Source: Chlorocebus sabaeus
Taxonomy: Eukaryota > Chordata > Mammalia > Primates > Cercopithecidae
Reading direction: 5' to 3'
NCBI RefSeq assembly: GCF_047675955.1
Contig: NC_132926.1
Location: forward strand, 18,229,826-18,293,825
DNA length: 64,000 nucleotides
In this document: one piece after another, positions 34,623-46,949 of the stretch
Numbering within the stretch: position 1 is the stretch's first letter
Layout: every line of letters starts with the position of its first letter
The notes under the pieces: model-generated
Databases searched by the model: none
What the model was told of the DNA's origin: nothing
Seen by the model: only the letters and a program-made list of their open reading frames with translations
Made by a program: the position numbers and the translations under genes

Positions 34623-34695
34623 TAAACACATAGCAAGGGGAGTATGTTTGTTTTAAACCCAGGAAGTCTGATTCCAGAGTGTGAACTCGACCACT
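34445..34695 (-). mobile_element. MIR SINE interrupted by a CA repeat
   Basis: Reverse-complement MIR: 'aagtgctcactatgtcctag', 'attaactgatttaatcttct', then after the CA run 'aacccaggaagtctgattcc'. The microsatellite grew inside the MIR. Confidence 0.75.
34578..34622 (+). repeat. (CA)n microsatellite
   Basis: CA repeat with a pure core of about 16 units at 34588-34619 and AAACA variants on both sides. Sits inside a MIR and is likely polymorphic. Confidence 0.96.
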
Positions 34696-37492
34696 CCTCT
34701 CAAATGCCTCTTAGAAACTGAAACACCCAGAATATTATGTCTCTCCCTTGATTAATAATCAAAATGGCTCCCTTTCTCACAATGTTAAGGGTCTGCCCAC
34801 TTTTCTCAGCTGTTTTTTTATCCTGTCCCTTGTCTTCCTTGGTAACCTTCTTTTCCTGGTTTCCCGCCTGACCACTTGACTCCAGACAATTTTCTCCCTT
34901 TCCAAAACTGTCTCTCTCTTTTGATCATGCTTAAAACCTGTCCTCCTTACCCACATTCCTACTCAGTCTTTTAAAAAATCCTGCCAATGTTTGAAATCAC
35001 ACCTTCAGGAAATTGTTCCTATCTGTATCTCCAAATCACAAGGATTGAAGACAGATACTATTCCAGAAGACTGAACAATGTATGGTTCGCTCTCATTTAT
35101 TTCTGTTTTTCATATTTTCTTAACTTGTTTGTCCAAACAAAATCTTGGCTTGCATAAACATAAATCCCTTAAACTAGCATAATATTGGCTAAGAAACATT
35201 CATTTACAATTTACTAACAGATTAACTTCAAAGTTGCCTGAATTATACTTTTAGGAAAAGCACAAATGCCTCTACAAATATTTACATTAAAAAATATAAA
35301 AAACACAAAGGTTTTTTACCTTGACAAAAAGAGATCACATTTAAGAGAGAATTTTTATGATTAGAAGAAGCAAAATCATTTAACCAGATAATTTAGGCAC
35401 TAATATTTTGTTGAGTACAAAAAAAAAAGAGAGAAACTTTAAAGCCACCACATTTCCAATTGGTTGTCTACATTGATTAATAGGGAAAGGTAATTTAGCT
35501 TTCACTTCTGTGAAATTCATGTGTTTTTCACTGAAATTACTCAGTTGAACTCAATAGAGATTTATAACCTATTTCCCATACCTAGCAAAACATGGCAAAT
35601 TTACAACCTAAAAACATTGACATGTTTGACCTCTGACAGAGATATGTGAAAAGTCTCTCATTTCATGGATAGTCTTTCCTGCAGCCTATTTTTTTTAAAA
35701 TGCTTTAAGATTTCTGCAGCATAGTGTTGAAATCTAAATTTTCCCTTTAGTGTCAAGGTTTAAATCTTAATTTATTTAAGTCTTTCCCAGAAGCATGACA
35801 CATTCAGGTACTTGTATTGGTATGATCGTCTCCTAATTTCACCTTATTGCAATTCTAATGATTTCTCATTTTAAATTTAAAACATCCCATTAGTTTATGG
35901 TGCTGAGGGATAATTCTAGAAAACCGGCACAGACAGCAAACTTGCCGCTCTCAAATAGAATGATTAAGAACCAAACAAAGGGCTTTTTCCAGCCGCTCAA
36001 TTGAAACCAATGAATAATATTAAATGCATAAAGGAAAAACGAGGGCACAGAATCTCACTAACTTGAGGACTTGGTAGTGAAGAGTACACTCTTTCTTCTT
36101 GAAGTTACAGCTCTGATTCAGTTTGGGAGCTGTCACCTTTATAGAGTGGCAGGGTGTTTTTAGGAGAGTAAATTGTAGAAGGGTCTCCATTTCTCAGCGG
36201 CCAACTATTATCAAACACTTAACATGGGAGGCCCTGTGTCCAATGACTATGAACTAATTATGTATAAAAGGCCAGTGTTAAGGGTGTTTTTGGTAACAGA
36301 CGATTACCAAAAGTTTAATCCTCTCTGGAACTCTGAGATCTTCAAATAGAGATGCCATGATTGGGCTTTTTTGTTGTTAATGGGATTATATCAGAAAAGA
36401 CAGAAAATTGAAATATTTCTATTTGACCATTAAACTAGATTCTAATTTTTTAGATTATCAATGTTTACAGATTTTTCTCTGTAAACATTTTCTCTGGTCA
36501 AACTCTGTTAGCCATTTTTACTTATATCTGATTTAATCCTCTCAAAAAAGGCATGAACTAAGTATTTTTATCTCTGTTTTACTTTTTCCTGAGGTAATAA
36601 GTGTTTATGACTTGACAAAGTCAGTCAAAAACAACGAAATACTAGTAAATGGAAGATTTGACATGACTCTGGGATCTGCTTTCAAAACCTAAGTGTTTTT
36701 TATTACATTAGAGTTGTATGTTTTCCAAATAATCAAATGTGTTGAGGTCAGATTTTGGTAAGGTTTATCTGCAATTGAAAATTCTGAAGACAAATTGCAA
36801 ACTTCTCCTTCAACTGTAAAACTCATCTCACTAGACTCTTCTTTAGCCAAAGCAATTTGTCTTGTTCGGGGATTAGGGACTTTTCTTAAACATGTCTTTC
36901 AGGTTGAACTTGAAAAGCAAAGTTTCAAGATGTGAAGTCTAACCACTTCTTGGCAGCTAAAATATTACATGGGTAGTTTTTTCATCTCTTTCAAAGAGGA
37001 AGTGTTCTTTTCAGTGAAAGCTGAGCTAGAAGATTTTGAGAAACTTTAAGTTGTATATCAGATATAAACAAAATGCTTTCTGTAACCCAAATGATCATAA
37101 CCAAGATTTTCATTCTGGAAATATTTCCTGTCAGCACAAGCAATTTTTTCAAAGCATATTTTTGGTTGTTGTAACAGCAACTTGTAAAATATTCTCGATG
37201 CATCTATATAAAATGGTACATAAAACTTTCACCCTACAAACAGTTGATTGTGGAAGGAAAGGTAACTTCACGCCGCTATAAACTGACATGATAAAAATGA
37301 TCTTGTCCTCTATTTTACTGCCACTTCACCTCCACTACCCAGACCTAGACTACTCATGCAAAATCAAATAAAACATCCAAACGGAGCGGACATTGGTTCA
37401 ACAGGGTTTCTGCATTGTGGTGATAAAACAACTGAGTCATTGAAATTCAGGGCTGTACTTCTTGAGGGGTCGCAGCCAAAGAATACTCATGT
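34696..37492. other. Repeat-poor non-coding island
   Basis: About 2.8 kb with no gene and almost no transposon. A weak minus-strand MIR fragment lies near 36520-36640 ('tttaatcctctcaaaaaagg'). The segment 35880-36060 contains homeodomain- and POU-like AT motifs ('caattgaaacc', 'atgaataat', 'atgcataaa') in an otherwise complex sequence and may be a conserved element (inference). C/T-rich text at 34740-35040 could be a worn L2. Confidence 0.45.
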
Positions 37493-37544
37493 GCACATTT
37501 CATCGAGTATTTATTGGACACTCATTATGTGCAAAACATTACAC
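37493..37544 (-). mobile_element. L2 LINE fragment, left part (split by MER3)
   Basis: 'gagtatttattggacactca' and 'ttatgtgcaaaacattac' match the L2 pattern 'tatttattgagcac...tatgtgccaggcac'. It resumes after the MER3 at 37757. Confidence 0.6.
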
Positions 37545-37756
37545 CAGGGGTCAGCAAACTTTTTCTGTAAAATGCCAGAGATTAGTTTGGATTGCAAAGC
37601 CACGTGATCTCTTTCACAGCTACTCATTGGATTCTGTTGTAGCACAAAGGCTGCCATGAACAATAGATAATGCTTGGAATGACTGAGTCACAATACAACT
37701 TTCCTTACACATAGGAGCCATATTTTGGCAGCAAGCTATAGTTTTGCTGACCCCTG
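37545..37756 (+). mobile_element. MER3-type hAT-Charlie DNA transposon
   Basis: Terminal inverted repeats 'caggggtcagcaaact' (left) and 'gttttgctgacccctg' (right) span 212 bases, close to the ~209-base family length. Internal 'ttgtagcacaaaggctgcca' also fits. Flanks 'cattacac' and 'ccatatac' agree only partly as an 8-base duplication. No transposase. Confidence 0.85.
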
Positions 37757-38185
37757 CCATATACCTCTGCAGCACAGGAATATTAATGAGTAACAAAAGT
37801 ATAATCAATGACACAGTTCAGAGGGAGTGTTATTATTATAATACACTTGACCTAGGAGAAACAGGAAATGATATAATAAAATCATAACAAATGCTAACAG
37901 AGGATAATAGCAACCGTGCTGTTTCTTGAAGGATAATTAGGATTTTACCAATGGAGGTTTGAGATAGAAGGGAACTCTACATAATAGTGCTATCATCAGT
38001 AAAGGGACCAAAGAGGTAAAGTGGAGATACAGTCTGGAGAGAGCAAGAAGTCAAGTGTAACTAGAGCAACAGGACCTTAGGGACCGTGTTAAGAGAGATT
38101 AGAAAAGGCAGCGCAGGGCCTGTGGTCAGCCATTAAATAATATGTTGAAGGCCTTAGACTTGATGCTTTAGTTGCTGGAGCATTC
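37757..38185 (-). mobile_element. L2 LINE fragment, right part
   Basis: Continues the L2 interrupted by MER3. 'gcagcgcagggcctgtggtc' and 'ttgaaggccttagacttgat' correspond to the L2 '...atgcagggccttgtaggcc...' reverse-complement landmark. Confidence 0.55.
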
Positions 38186-38312
38186 TACATTCAGAAAGAA
38201 TATATACTAAACTGCTGACAGCTAGCTCACCCCACATCTAAGGAGTGAAGTTATGGGGGAGGATGTGGGGTACAGATTTTTATGTTTTATTTTTTTCACT
38301 TCCATGTACTTG

Positions 38313-38998
38313 TTTTAATTAATTATTTTATTTTAGGTTAAGGGGTACATGAGAAGGTTTGTTAGATAGGTAAAATCATGTCATGGGGGTTTGTTGTACA
38401 GATTATTTCATCACCCGGGAATTAAGCCCAGTACCCAGTAGTTATCTTTTCTGCTCCTCTCCCTCCTCCTGCCCTCCACCTCAAGTAGATCCCAATGTCT
38501 ATCGTTTCCTTCTTTGTGTTCATAAGTTCTCATCATTTAGCTCCAGCTTTTAAGTGAGAACATGTGGTATTTGATTTTCTATTCCTGTGTTAGTTTGCTA
38601 AGTGTAATAGCCTCCAGCTCCATCTAGGTTCCTGCAAAAGACATTATCTCATTCATTTTTATGACTGCATAGTATTCCATGGTGTATATGTACCACATTT
38701 TCTTTATCCAATCTGTCATTGATGGGCATTTAGTTTGATTCCATGTCTTTGCTATTCTGAATGGTGCTGCAATGAACATTCACGTGCATGTGTCTTTATG
38801 GTAGAATAATTTATATTTCTCTGGGTATATACCCAGTAATAGGATTGCTGGGTCAAATGGTAGTTCTGCTTTTAGCTTTTTGAGGCATCACCACACTGCT
38901 TTCCACAATGGTTGAACCAATTTACACTCCCACCAACAGTATATGTGTTCCCTTTTCTCCACAACCTCACCAGCATCTGTTATGTTTTGACTTTTTAA
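38313..38998 (-). mobile_element. L1PB/L1PA-type LINE 3' end, 5'-truncated
   Basis: Reverse-complement L1: 'aggttaaggggtacatgaga', 'cataagttctcatcatttag', 'attccatggtgtatatgtac', 'gggtatatacccagtaatag', 'attgctgggtcaaatggtag'. It is truncated near 'gactttttaataa'. Stops and truncation leave no active ORF2. Confidence 0.93.
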
Positions 38999-39000
38999 TA

Positions 39001-41282
39001 ACACTTTTATATATTTTTAATCTGTCACAATACACATGCATTAGTTTTGAAACAAGGCAGAAAGTAATTTATCATTTTTTACCTCCATATCTCATATTTT
39101 TAAAAATTGTACTTGAAAATACACAAATTAGTTTCTTCATACACAGAATGTTGATTTATTATTTGTATGTTGCACAATTTCTGCTGTTACCAAACACACA
39201 GGAATATGAAATATTTTGTACAAGTGGAGTTATTATTGGTAAGGAGGTAAAATGAGAGTGCACATGAACCATGTGGCACTTAACCCACCAGACTATACCC
39301 TTCATGAGATCAGGGGTGTGTCCATAACATGCCAGGTGCTTTGTTGGATGAATAGCTATAAGGTTTTTTTCCTCGAAGTATATTCACTATCCTTGCTGCA
39401 ATCAAAGAGAGAGGCCACTAATATTTTCTAAGTAGCCCTGAAGTGGGTATCTGTTATTTTTTGACAGTCAGCACCCATTCATCCCACAGGTAGAGAAGTT
39501 CCCCAGATTTTCTTTGAGCCGTCAGCCTTCTCCACGTCTGCAGTTGGTTGGGGCTGACACACGCTCAGCTCTAGAGTGGAACAGTTATTAGTCAGGAATG
39601 AAATGTGACCCAATCAGAGATAAAGGTTAGTCAGAGTTTTTTAAACAAAATTGTGGTTAGAAATGACCACCAATAATTTTGAACTTGAAAGCATATGGGC
39701 TAGGGATGCTACCTCCATCCTGTCACCATTTATAACATACCATGACATTAAGACATATGAGAACCTTAGGGACAAAGAGGCCAGAAGCCATGTCTTAGTG
39801 ACACCCAGGACACCCCCATTCAAGCTACTTCAGAAAGTGTCCTTACTCCTAAATTCATTTAGTTATATGAGGCCACCAATTACTACATGATAGTGATCAT
39901 TTATTATTAATTTGCTAGTAAATATTTTCTTTTCAGCAACCAATTCCAGTTGGTTTTATTAGATTTAGAGTTTCCTCTTCAGTTCTTTATAGACTGTACT
40001 TTGTGAAAAAACATTTGGCCCACTTTAGTTGCACATTTTGCCCCCAAGTCAGTAACATTTTATGTCTTAGACTCTGAAATCATGATATAACTGTTAGTTT
40101 CCTGTTTATCAAGCTCCAATTTACATCCTAAGACTCAGTTCAACTCAAGCAGCATTCAGTGTTGTATTTATTTCAAAAGACTGTAAAAAAATAAAAATTA
40201 TAATACCTTTTCTATTTATTTGCCTAATTTGTTCTTCTGTTTAATAGTAGAAAAATTGAGCTAATCATAATCCTATTAAAAATGAAGCAAAATAAAACAA
40301 ACAAGTATTGATGTACACTTTTCTTTGCACTTGATAATTAGTACATCATAGCTTCAGACAGGAGAAGTAGAAAATGGTATCTTGACTAAAATAACTTTTT
40401 TTTTCATTACAAAAGACCCGATGGATTTTCATGTCTTTTCCTCCCACAATTGTATATTTTCTTCTTATCTATTCTTTCCTGTGGCTTTTCTAAGTCAATC
40501 CCTACCATTTCAAACATACCACTCATTCGTACTTAAAATTACTCATATTTTCAGGTGATTAAAGATAGGTCAATGATGGTATTACCATCATTGCACTGAC
40601 TTGAAAAATCATTCGATCTGAGATATGGTGAGACCACATAATTTCTGTGAACACCTCATGAAAAATAAAATATTTTTTTAGCCAACTACTATTTCTTCCA
40701 GAAACTTGAAATTATATGTGTGTTGGTAGGACCTAGACATTTATGTAACATGACTGAGTTTCCTCTACTTCAATTATTCCCATACCTCATTGAATATTTC
40801 TAGCATTTCTTACACAGGAATAAAAAGAAGTAACAAAACGCTTGTAGGATTTTTGCGGCTTGCATATTGGAAGCACATAGTAAATATTACTTCCCTTCTT
40901 CTTTAAACACATATATTCAAAAATTGAAATAAGTTAATGATAATGTGGTGGCTATTTATGTCTCTTAAGTATTTGGGGAATATAGGAAACTAAATATATG
41001 CTTAGGATATCTGCATGTGAAAAATGATCATTGAGTAAGAATTAGAGATCCCTTTGACCAAAAATATTCTATAACGTGGCCTAGTCAAGTATATGCCATA
41101 ATATTTCTCAGTTATTCTTCTCAACAAAGGAAAATTTGATATAGGTAAATTTTCTTTAGTTGAAGAAAAATAGATTTCTTCAAAATCATAAATATAAGAT
41201 AATCCATAACATAGTGAGATTAATCAATTTTATAATAAATATTATATGTTTTGAATGTCTACAAAATTAGTTTTATAATATT
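39001..41282. other. Non-coding stretch with a perfect inverted repeat
   Basis: No gene. About 39285-39345 resembles an L2 3' end on the plus strand ('catgccaggtgctttgttgg'). About 39480-39890 looks like a worn repeat I cannot name. At 40571-40593 an 11-base inverted repeat with a 1-base centre forms a perfect hairpin. 39900-41280 appears unique and AT-rich. Confidence 0.45.
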
Positions 41283-41294
41283 AAGAAGAGGATA

Positions 41295-41587
41295 GGCCGG
41301 GCGCGGTGGCTCACACCTGTAATCCCAGCACTTTGGGAGGCCGAGGTGGGTGGATCACGAGGTCAGGAGATTGACACTATTCTGGCTAACAAGGTAAAAC
41401 CCCGCCTCTACTAAAAATACAAAAAATTAGCCAGGCGTGGTAGCGGGCGCCTGTAGTCCCAGCTACTTGGGAGGCTGAGGCAGGAGAATGGCGTGAACCC
41501 GGGAGGCGGAGCTTGCAGTGAGCAGAGATCGCGCCACTGCACTCCAGCCTGGGTGACAGAGCGAGACTCTGTCTGAAAAAAAAAAAA
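41295..41587 (+). mobile_element. AluY, full length
   Basis: 'ggccgggcgcggtggctcac', 'ggatcacgaggtcaggagat', 'gagatcgcgccactgcactc'. It keeps many CpG sites, so it is fairly young. The near-perfect direct repeat 'aagaagagg.ta' at 41283-41294 and 41588-41599 is the target duplication. It lacks the AluYR changes. Confidence 0.95.
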
Positions 41588-41599
41588 AAGAAGAGGGTA

Positions 41600-42474
41600 A
41601 TAGAATTTCATAGGCATGAACTTCTTTTCTCTGTTGCCTACAATATTTAATTTATTCCAAGACTGACTCTCTGAGACTCGGTAACAAAGCATGCAGACCT
41701 AACCGTGCCCCCTTTTAATGCTTAAATGCTTGGAAATACACTGAAACATTTTAAAGGTTTTTGTTCTAATGTCAAATTTTATTGGGGCAAAAAGCAAAGC
41801 ACTTATTTTCAGAAGATCATTAGTTGCCTAAATGAAAATGTAAAACTATATCTTCCCAAAATAGTCTGTGTTGAAGGCACAGTTTTTTCCCAGTGCAACT
41901 TTGTAGCCTGTCACTAAATTTTGTGCACAGTGAGCATGGCTTCTGTGCAATTTATGGCATGTGCATTACAGCAGATCTCAAATAAATTATGAACTGTATG
42001 TGTTACTGAGGCACTGTCAAACTATGATTGATTTGGACAGTTTGTAGTTAATTAAGTTCATTTCCAATTCTGTCTTTTCATCCAACTTCAAAGCATTCTA
42101 TATTGAAAGCCTATTTTCAATTAGCAAGAAGGATGAAACAAAAAAATTAATTAGAAAAGTGACGATCTCCATTTAAGTCTTCATCGTGAGCAATTATGTA
42201 TCTTAAAAGTTAAGAAATTGAAGAGTTGTACTTGTCTAATATATTATGTCTTTGATATGTATCTTATGTATATTAAAACTTGAGGTAGGCATGGCATTAC
42301 AGTGAAAAAAAAGTAATGATTGAAGTTATCTGTAGTTACTGTAAGTTTAAAAAGGCCATTTCACTTAGTATTTAATTATTGAGGATTAGACTTGATAATA
42401 TTTCCTGAAGGATATAAGTATAGCACATATATTAGAAAATCTTGTGATAAGACACATTTATTTAGTGAATCTCA
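41600..42474. other. Non-coding, repeat-free; candidate conserved segment
   Basis: No gene or transposon. The 41930-42200 part has several TAATTA/TTAATTAA homeodomain-like cores ('gtagttaattaagttc', 'ttttcaattagcaag', 'aaaattaattagaaaag') in otherwise complex sequence. Function is inferred only. Confidence 0.45.
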
Positions 42475-42560
42475 CAGGTTTGAGGCACACAGATAATTTT
42501 TAAAGCCCACTAGGTGATTCTGATATAATAAACCACCACTCTCCAACTAATCCCATCCCA
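42475..42560 (-). mobile_element. MER5-type fragment
   Basis: 'agcccactaggtgattctga' preceded by 'gaggcacacagataattttt' resembles the reverse complement of the MER5 5' half. Short and decayed. Confidence 0.45.
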
Positions 42561-42659
42561 TCTTTATCCAAGGTCCTGTGAGCCCGCCTACCACAACTAA
42601 TATAAGGCAAATTTGCATAGCAAATACATATTGCAGAGGTATATAGACTTACCATAAAT

Positions 42660-42855
42660 AAGCTTTGCCACTTATTAGGTAAGGTTTTTGGCAGGGATTT
42701 TTTTAACCTCTCTCTTCCTCAGTTAAGCTGTTTCTAAAATGAGGATAATACTACAAAATCTACAGGGAGGAGTCAAGGATTAAGGAGAGACTGCTGAATA
42801 TGTAGCTCAGAACTTGGCACAGAGATTGGTTATCATCCTCATCATAATGGTGATG
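42660..42855 (+). mobile_element. MIR SINE
   Basis: 'ctttgccacttattaggtaa', 'aacctctctcttcctcagtt', 'aaaatgaggataatactaca' and 'cagaacttggcacagagatt' follow the MIR order. Confidence 0.75.
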
Positions 42856-42939
42856 ATGCCGAGAGATACAAATCAGTAACCCAGGTTCTAAAACATTTAC
42901 ACCTATATTGTTATAACAGGATATTATTGTGCATGGGCT

Positions 42940-43310
42940 CCGGGAAGTGAAAAGGAGATTTGAGATTGTTGGGTTTGGCTTTAAACACATTGAGTTTGAC
43001 ATGCCAATGGGGTTTCAAGTTGAAAATATCAAGAAGTCGGATAAGATGAGACAGGGTTATGTGAAAATATTTGAAGTTTATCAATGTTAATGGGAGATTT
43101 GCAGTTTTAGACGCTTCTTGGTGGATTCTTCTTCTTAAGTTAGAAGATGAAATTCCATATAGTCCGAGTAGAGGCAGAGAAGGAAGCTCAGGACAAGACC
43201 TGAGGAATGGACTTGCAGGTGAAAGAAAGTGAAAGAGAATGCAAAACCAGCTGTAAAGCACAGGAAGTGGTAAGGCAGCAGAAAACTAAGAAGAGGGAAG
43301 AACTCAAGAT
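42940..43310 (-). mobile_element. L2 LINE fragment
   Basis: 'ggctttaaacacattgagtt', 'tgacatgccaatggggtttc' and 'gacaagacctgaggaatgga' match the reverse complement of the L2 ORF2 3' region (the 'acatgtccaaaactga' and 'ccccagggctcagt' areas). Frames at 42760-43002 and 42911-43261 on the minus strand lie in L2 sense but are broken and lack catalytic motifs. Confidence 0.62.
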
Positions 43311-43599
43311 ACTAAAATATTATAAAAAGGCTAATATAATTAAAACAGTGTGCTGATGGCATAGAGATAGTGAAATAAAGGTCAGACAGAACAAGAGTTA
43401 CATACATTAAGTATATAATGTAGATGGCGTCTCAAACCACTGGGATAATATGATTTAGTAAATAAATAGTAAGTGAATGCTTGAGTGATCTTTAAAGGAA
43501 AAGAGACTTTTTTATTATATACTATACACATCTACTCTTAGGGCAGATAGTGTATCCTCACCAAGAAGAATAAAGACCCATTTATAAAAAATGTACTAG

Positions 43600-44470
43600 C
43601 TGAATATTGGGGGGAATGATGAAAACTTCGCAATCCACAAAAGAAAAAAAATGGCAGATTTGAATAACAATGTACTAATTCTCTATTATGAAATTACACT
43701 AAACAAAGTTAACACATAAATAATTTAAAAAGGAAGAAGGGTTTTGACATATGAAAGCCAAATATTAATACTTAAAAAATACAAAGAGCTTCTACACATC
43801 AACTTCTTAAAAGTTCATTTATCCCAAGAGAAAAATGGACAAAGTATATAAACAATAAATTTCCAGATAAAAACTACAAATAAATAGCAGACACATGAAA
43901 ATATAATATTAATCTTTAAAAACATAATATAGCTTTTGATGCCTATTACACAGGTTCAAAAAATAAAATATATTGAAATATTCAGTGTGTGTGTTATATG
44001 AAAATACATATTCTCATATTTAGTTGGTGGGTGATAAACTGGTACAGCAGTTCTGAAAGTCTAATATACCATTTATCTAGATTATAAATGCATGTAGCCT
44101 AGAGCCCAGAAAATCCAGCAACACTAAAACCATTAATCCTATCTCTCATGTAGAATTATAAATATAAAAAATTGAATATAAACAATTTAGATATGTTCAC
44201 AGGAAAGCTTATTATCACAATAACAACAATAAAAAGACAAAATGAAATTTAAAAATTCTAAATATTCATTGATAGGGTAATTATAGATCCAAAAATAAAG
44301 TATTTCAGAAATTTAAAAAAAGCAAAGTAAATCTACTGACTTGAAAATATATCAATAGCAGTATTGGTCAATAAAATAACTTGGGTATATTTATGTATGT
44401 AAATATATGCTGAAGCAAAATATTGCTTACAAATGATATTTATAATTGTTAGCCATGAAAAGTTGATTAG
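43600..44470 (+). mobile_element. Old L1M LINE fragment
   Basis: Decayed ORF2 and 3' region of an ancient L1: 'gagaaaaatggacaaagtat', 'taaactggtacagcagttct', 'aaatattcattgatagggta', 'tgaagcaaaatattgcttac'. Very AT-rich with many stops. The borders are approximate. Confidence 0.65.
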
Positions 44471-44689
44471 AGGAAAGAAGGAAAATTTTTACCTTAAGGC
44501 TTCAAAAAATTAGTTGGGCAATCGTTTTGCTGGTATGTGTATGCTCTTCAGTTTTCCTAAATTTTCTCAAAGGAGTATCAGTTACATTTACAATATTTTA
44601 AAACAGAAGTTGCCTTGCATCTTGATAGAGTTAAAATTATGTAGTCAGTAAAAACATATTACTTAAAGACAGACTCCCAGAGGCATATC

Positions 44690-44920
44690 ACAGCTAACCT
44701 ACTTACTTCTCTTGCAACTTCATTAAGTTCTTTCACCTTTTTGTGACTCAATTTCCTCAAATGCAAAATGAGCCTAAAAATACCTCCTGCGCAGCACTGT
44801 TTTTATGCAACATCAAATGAGGCATCAATCTGATATTGAAGGTAAAATTATGCTTCGTGACTGGCATATAAAGAGACTTCAATAAATATGCTAGTATGAT
44901 TTTTATTGTTTTTCTTGGTG
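44690..44920 (+). mobile_element. MIR SINE
   Basis: 'caacttcattaagttctttc', 'tttttgtgactcaatttcct', 'aaatgcaaaatgagcctaaa' and 'gactggcatataaagagact' follow MIR order into its 'caataaatatgctagtatga' tail. Confidence 0.72.
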
Positions 44921-45067
44921 ATAGTAACAGTGGAGAAGAAAATAGCTAGCTTTGATATTTCAGGAGAGATTAGTTGAAATGTGGGAACAGATAGAATGTG
45001 AAATTTATGTCCTTTGAACTACCACCCAGTTTTTTGAAGAAGGAAGCTATATCAAGGTGATTTTTGT

Positions 45068-45114
45068 CCAGCCTGGGTGACAGGGAGAGAGAGAGAACCT
45101 GTCTCAAAAAAAGA
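45068..45114 (+). mobile_element. Alu 3'-end fragment
   Basis: Only the last ~45 bases of an Alu ('ccagcctgggtgacagggag' to 'cctgtctcaaaaaaa') with a short GA expansion. A heavily 5'-truncated insertion. Confidence 0.85.
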
Positions 45115-45159
45115 TTATTTTTCTTTACTACCACTTAAATCACCACACCAGCCTCATCT

Positions 45160-45410
45160 TCCCCTTCCTTGTGGTTGCTCTGGGTGACCATTCAGTCTAC
45201 AGATGTATTTTTCTGTGCCCCATCTTTGAGCCTCTATGCCAGCTCTTTCCATCAATGAGAATGTCCGTACACCTGTTGACAGCCAACCCATCTTGTAAAG
45301 AAAAGCTCATTCTCGCACTACTGCTTTCATTCTTCATTTCCCATGCTTTACGGACATTGCTAGCACATCCACTTGGTCACCTTGTATCATCATTTTGCCA
45401 ATGTAGATCA
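45160..45410 (+). mobile_element. L2 LINE 3' fragment
   Basis: Text rich in the L2 3' pattern: 'atgccagctctttccatcaa', 'tgacagccaacccatcttgt', 'catgctttacggacattgct'. No ORF. Moderate evidence. Confidence 0.5.
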
Positions 45411-46484
45411 CCTACAAGATAACTTCTTGATGAGTGTGGGAGACTTGAGAGGCGAGGGATGGTGAGATGTATTAAAGTTGATGCCCAGATAGAATTTAAT
45501 AAAACACAACTTAGATAACTTTCAGTGACTATTAAGTGAATTTAATATAATATGAAGATGGAGGAGCTAAGGAAACGGCAAATATTGAACTTAAGTTTTT
45601 GCTTAGGTAATTATGATGCTATAAAAAAAATAGGATAGTGGGGATTTTCTTAAAAATTAATAGAGAGAGAGATTTCTATTTCAATTCCTGCTCCCAAATT
45701 AAAATAAAAATGACAGCAACAAAAGTAGTGAAGGAAACCCCATTTTCAGTGGACCTAAGGAAGAATCATAACCCTAAACCACAACCACAAAATGTGAAGA
45801 TTAGAGTAAAATTTGAACTAAATCAAGGGAGACTGTGGTAAAAGAAATAAAAACTTTTTTTTTCACAGTAGAGGATGCCATTTTAGGTGACACAGCCTTA
45901 AAAGACCAAATAATCTTTCTTGAAAAGGAGAGTTCTGAGTGGGCAGATAAGCCAGAGGCATATGCCTGAATTTTATTCCCTATACCACTGTTTGCATATA
46001 AGTTTGATGGGAGCTCCACACAGATCTGTCTGTATAGGTGTACAGGAAATGGTTCAGTGAAATGGAAAGATAAAGGAAAGAAGTAAACATTTTATGTACT
46101 GATTACAGCAAGCTGCCTAAAAATAAATAAACGCTAAATTGCAATACATGAAGTCTACATATAATTGATTGTTTTAAAGAGAAATGTAGATTCCTGGATT
46201 TATCTCAGAAAATATTAAGAAAAGAATTGAAAATGCAGTCAAAAAGCTGCCTTTCAAACCGTTACAAGGCAGTGACTATTTACAGGGGAAATGTAATAAA
46301 CCTTTAAGAACCAGATAATTTCTATTGCTATGTTATTTAAGCTGCTCCACACCATTAATTTTTAAAATACTAGTTTAAAAGAAAGGCTTTTCCAGGTCTT
46401 TTTACAAAGCACGGACAACTGTGATTCTGAACTACAATAAAGATAACTCCCCCAAAAAATATGTAAAAGATAAATACGAAGCTC
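45411..46484. other. Non-coding stretch, unique
   Basis: No gene or clear transposon. 46150-46440 is repeat-free and evenly complex. The frame at 45638-45841 is short and Lys/Asn-rich. Confidence 0.5.
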
Positions 46485-46487
46485 ACT

Positions 46488-46885
46488 TTTTTATTATGTA
46501 ATTTTAAATGACACATAATAACCGTACATATTTATAGGATGCAGAGCATATTTTGATACACATATACAATGTGCAATGATCAAATCCATGTAATTTATAT
46601 AGCTATACATCAAATATTTTCATTGTGTTGGAAACATTCAAAATCCTCTCGAAGCTATCTGAAAATATATAATACATTTTTATTAACTATAATCACTTTA
46701 TAGTGCTACAGAACATTAGAACTTATTCCATCTATCTAACTGTAACTTTGTACCCACTGACTGACCTCTCTCCCTATCCCCTGCCCATCCTTTGCAGCCT
46801 CTTGTAATCACTATCCTATCTACTTCTCTAAGATCAACTTTATTAGCTTCTACATAGGAGCAAATCTCACTTACTATCAAGACAA
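46488..46885 (-). mobile_element. L1M-type LINE 3' end
   Basis: Reverse complement: 'acatatttataggatgcaga', 'gcatattttgatacacatat', 'acttattccatctatctaac', 'tgtaactttgtacccactga', 'ctctaagatcaactttatta'. 5'-truncated and inactive. Confidence 0.88.
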
Positions 46886-46949
46886 AAACTCTGAGTGAAA
46901 TAATAGTCAAGTTAATCTGGAAGCTTTTGAAAATAATTATAAATAGGAC

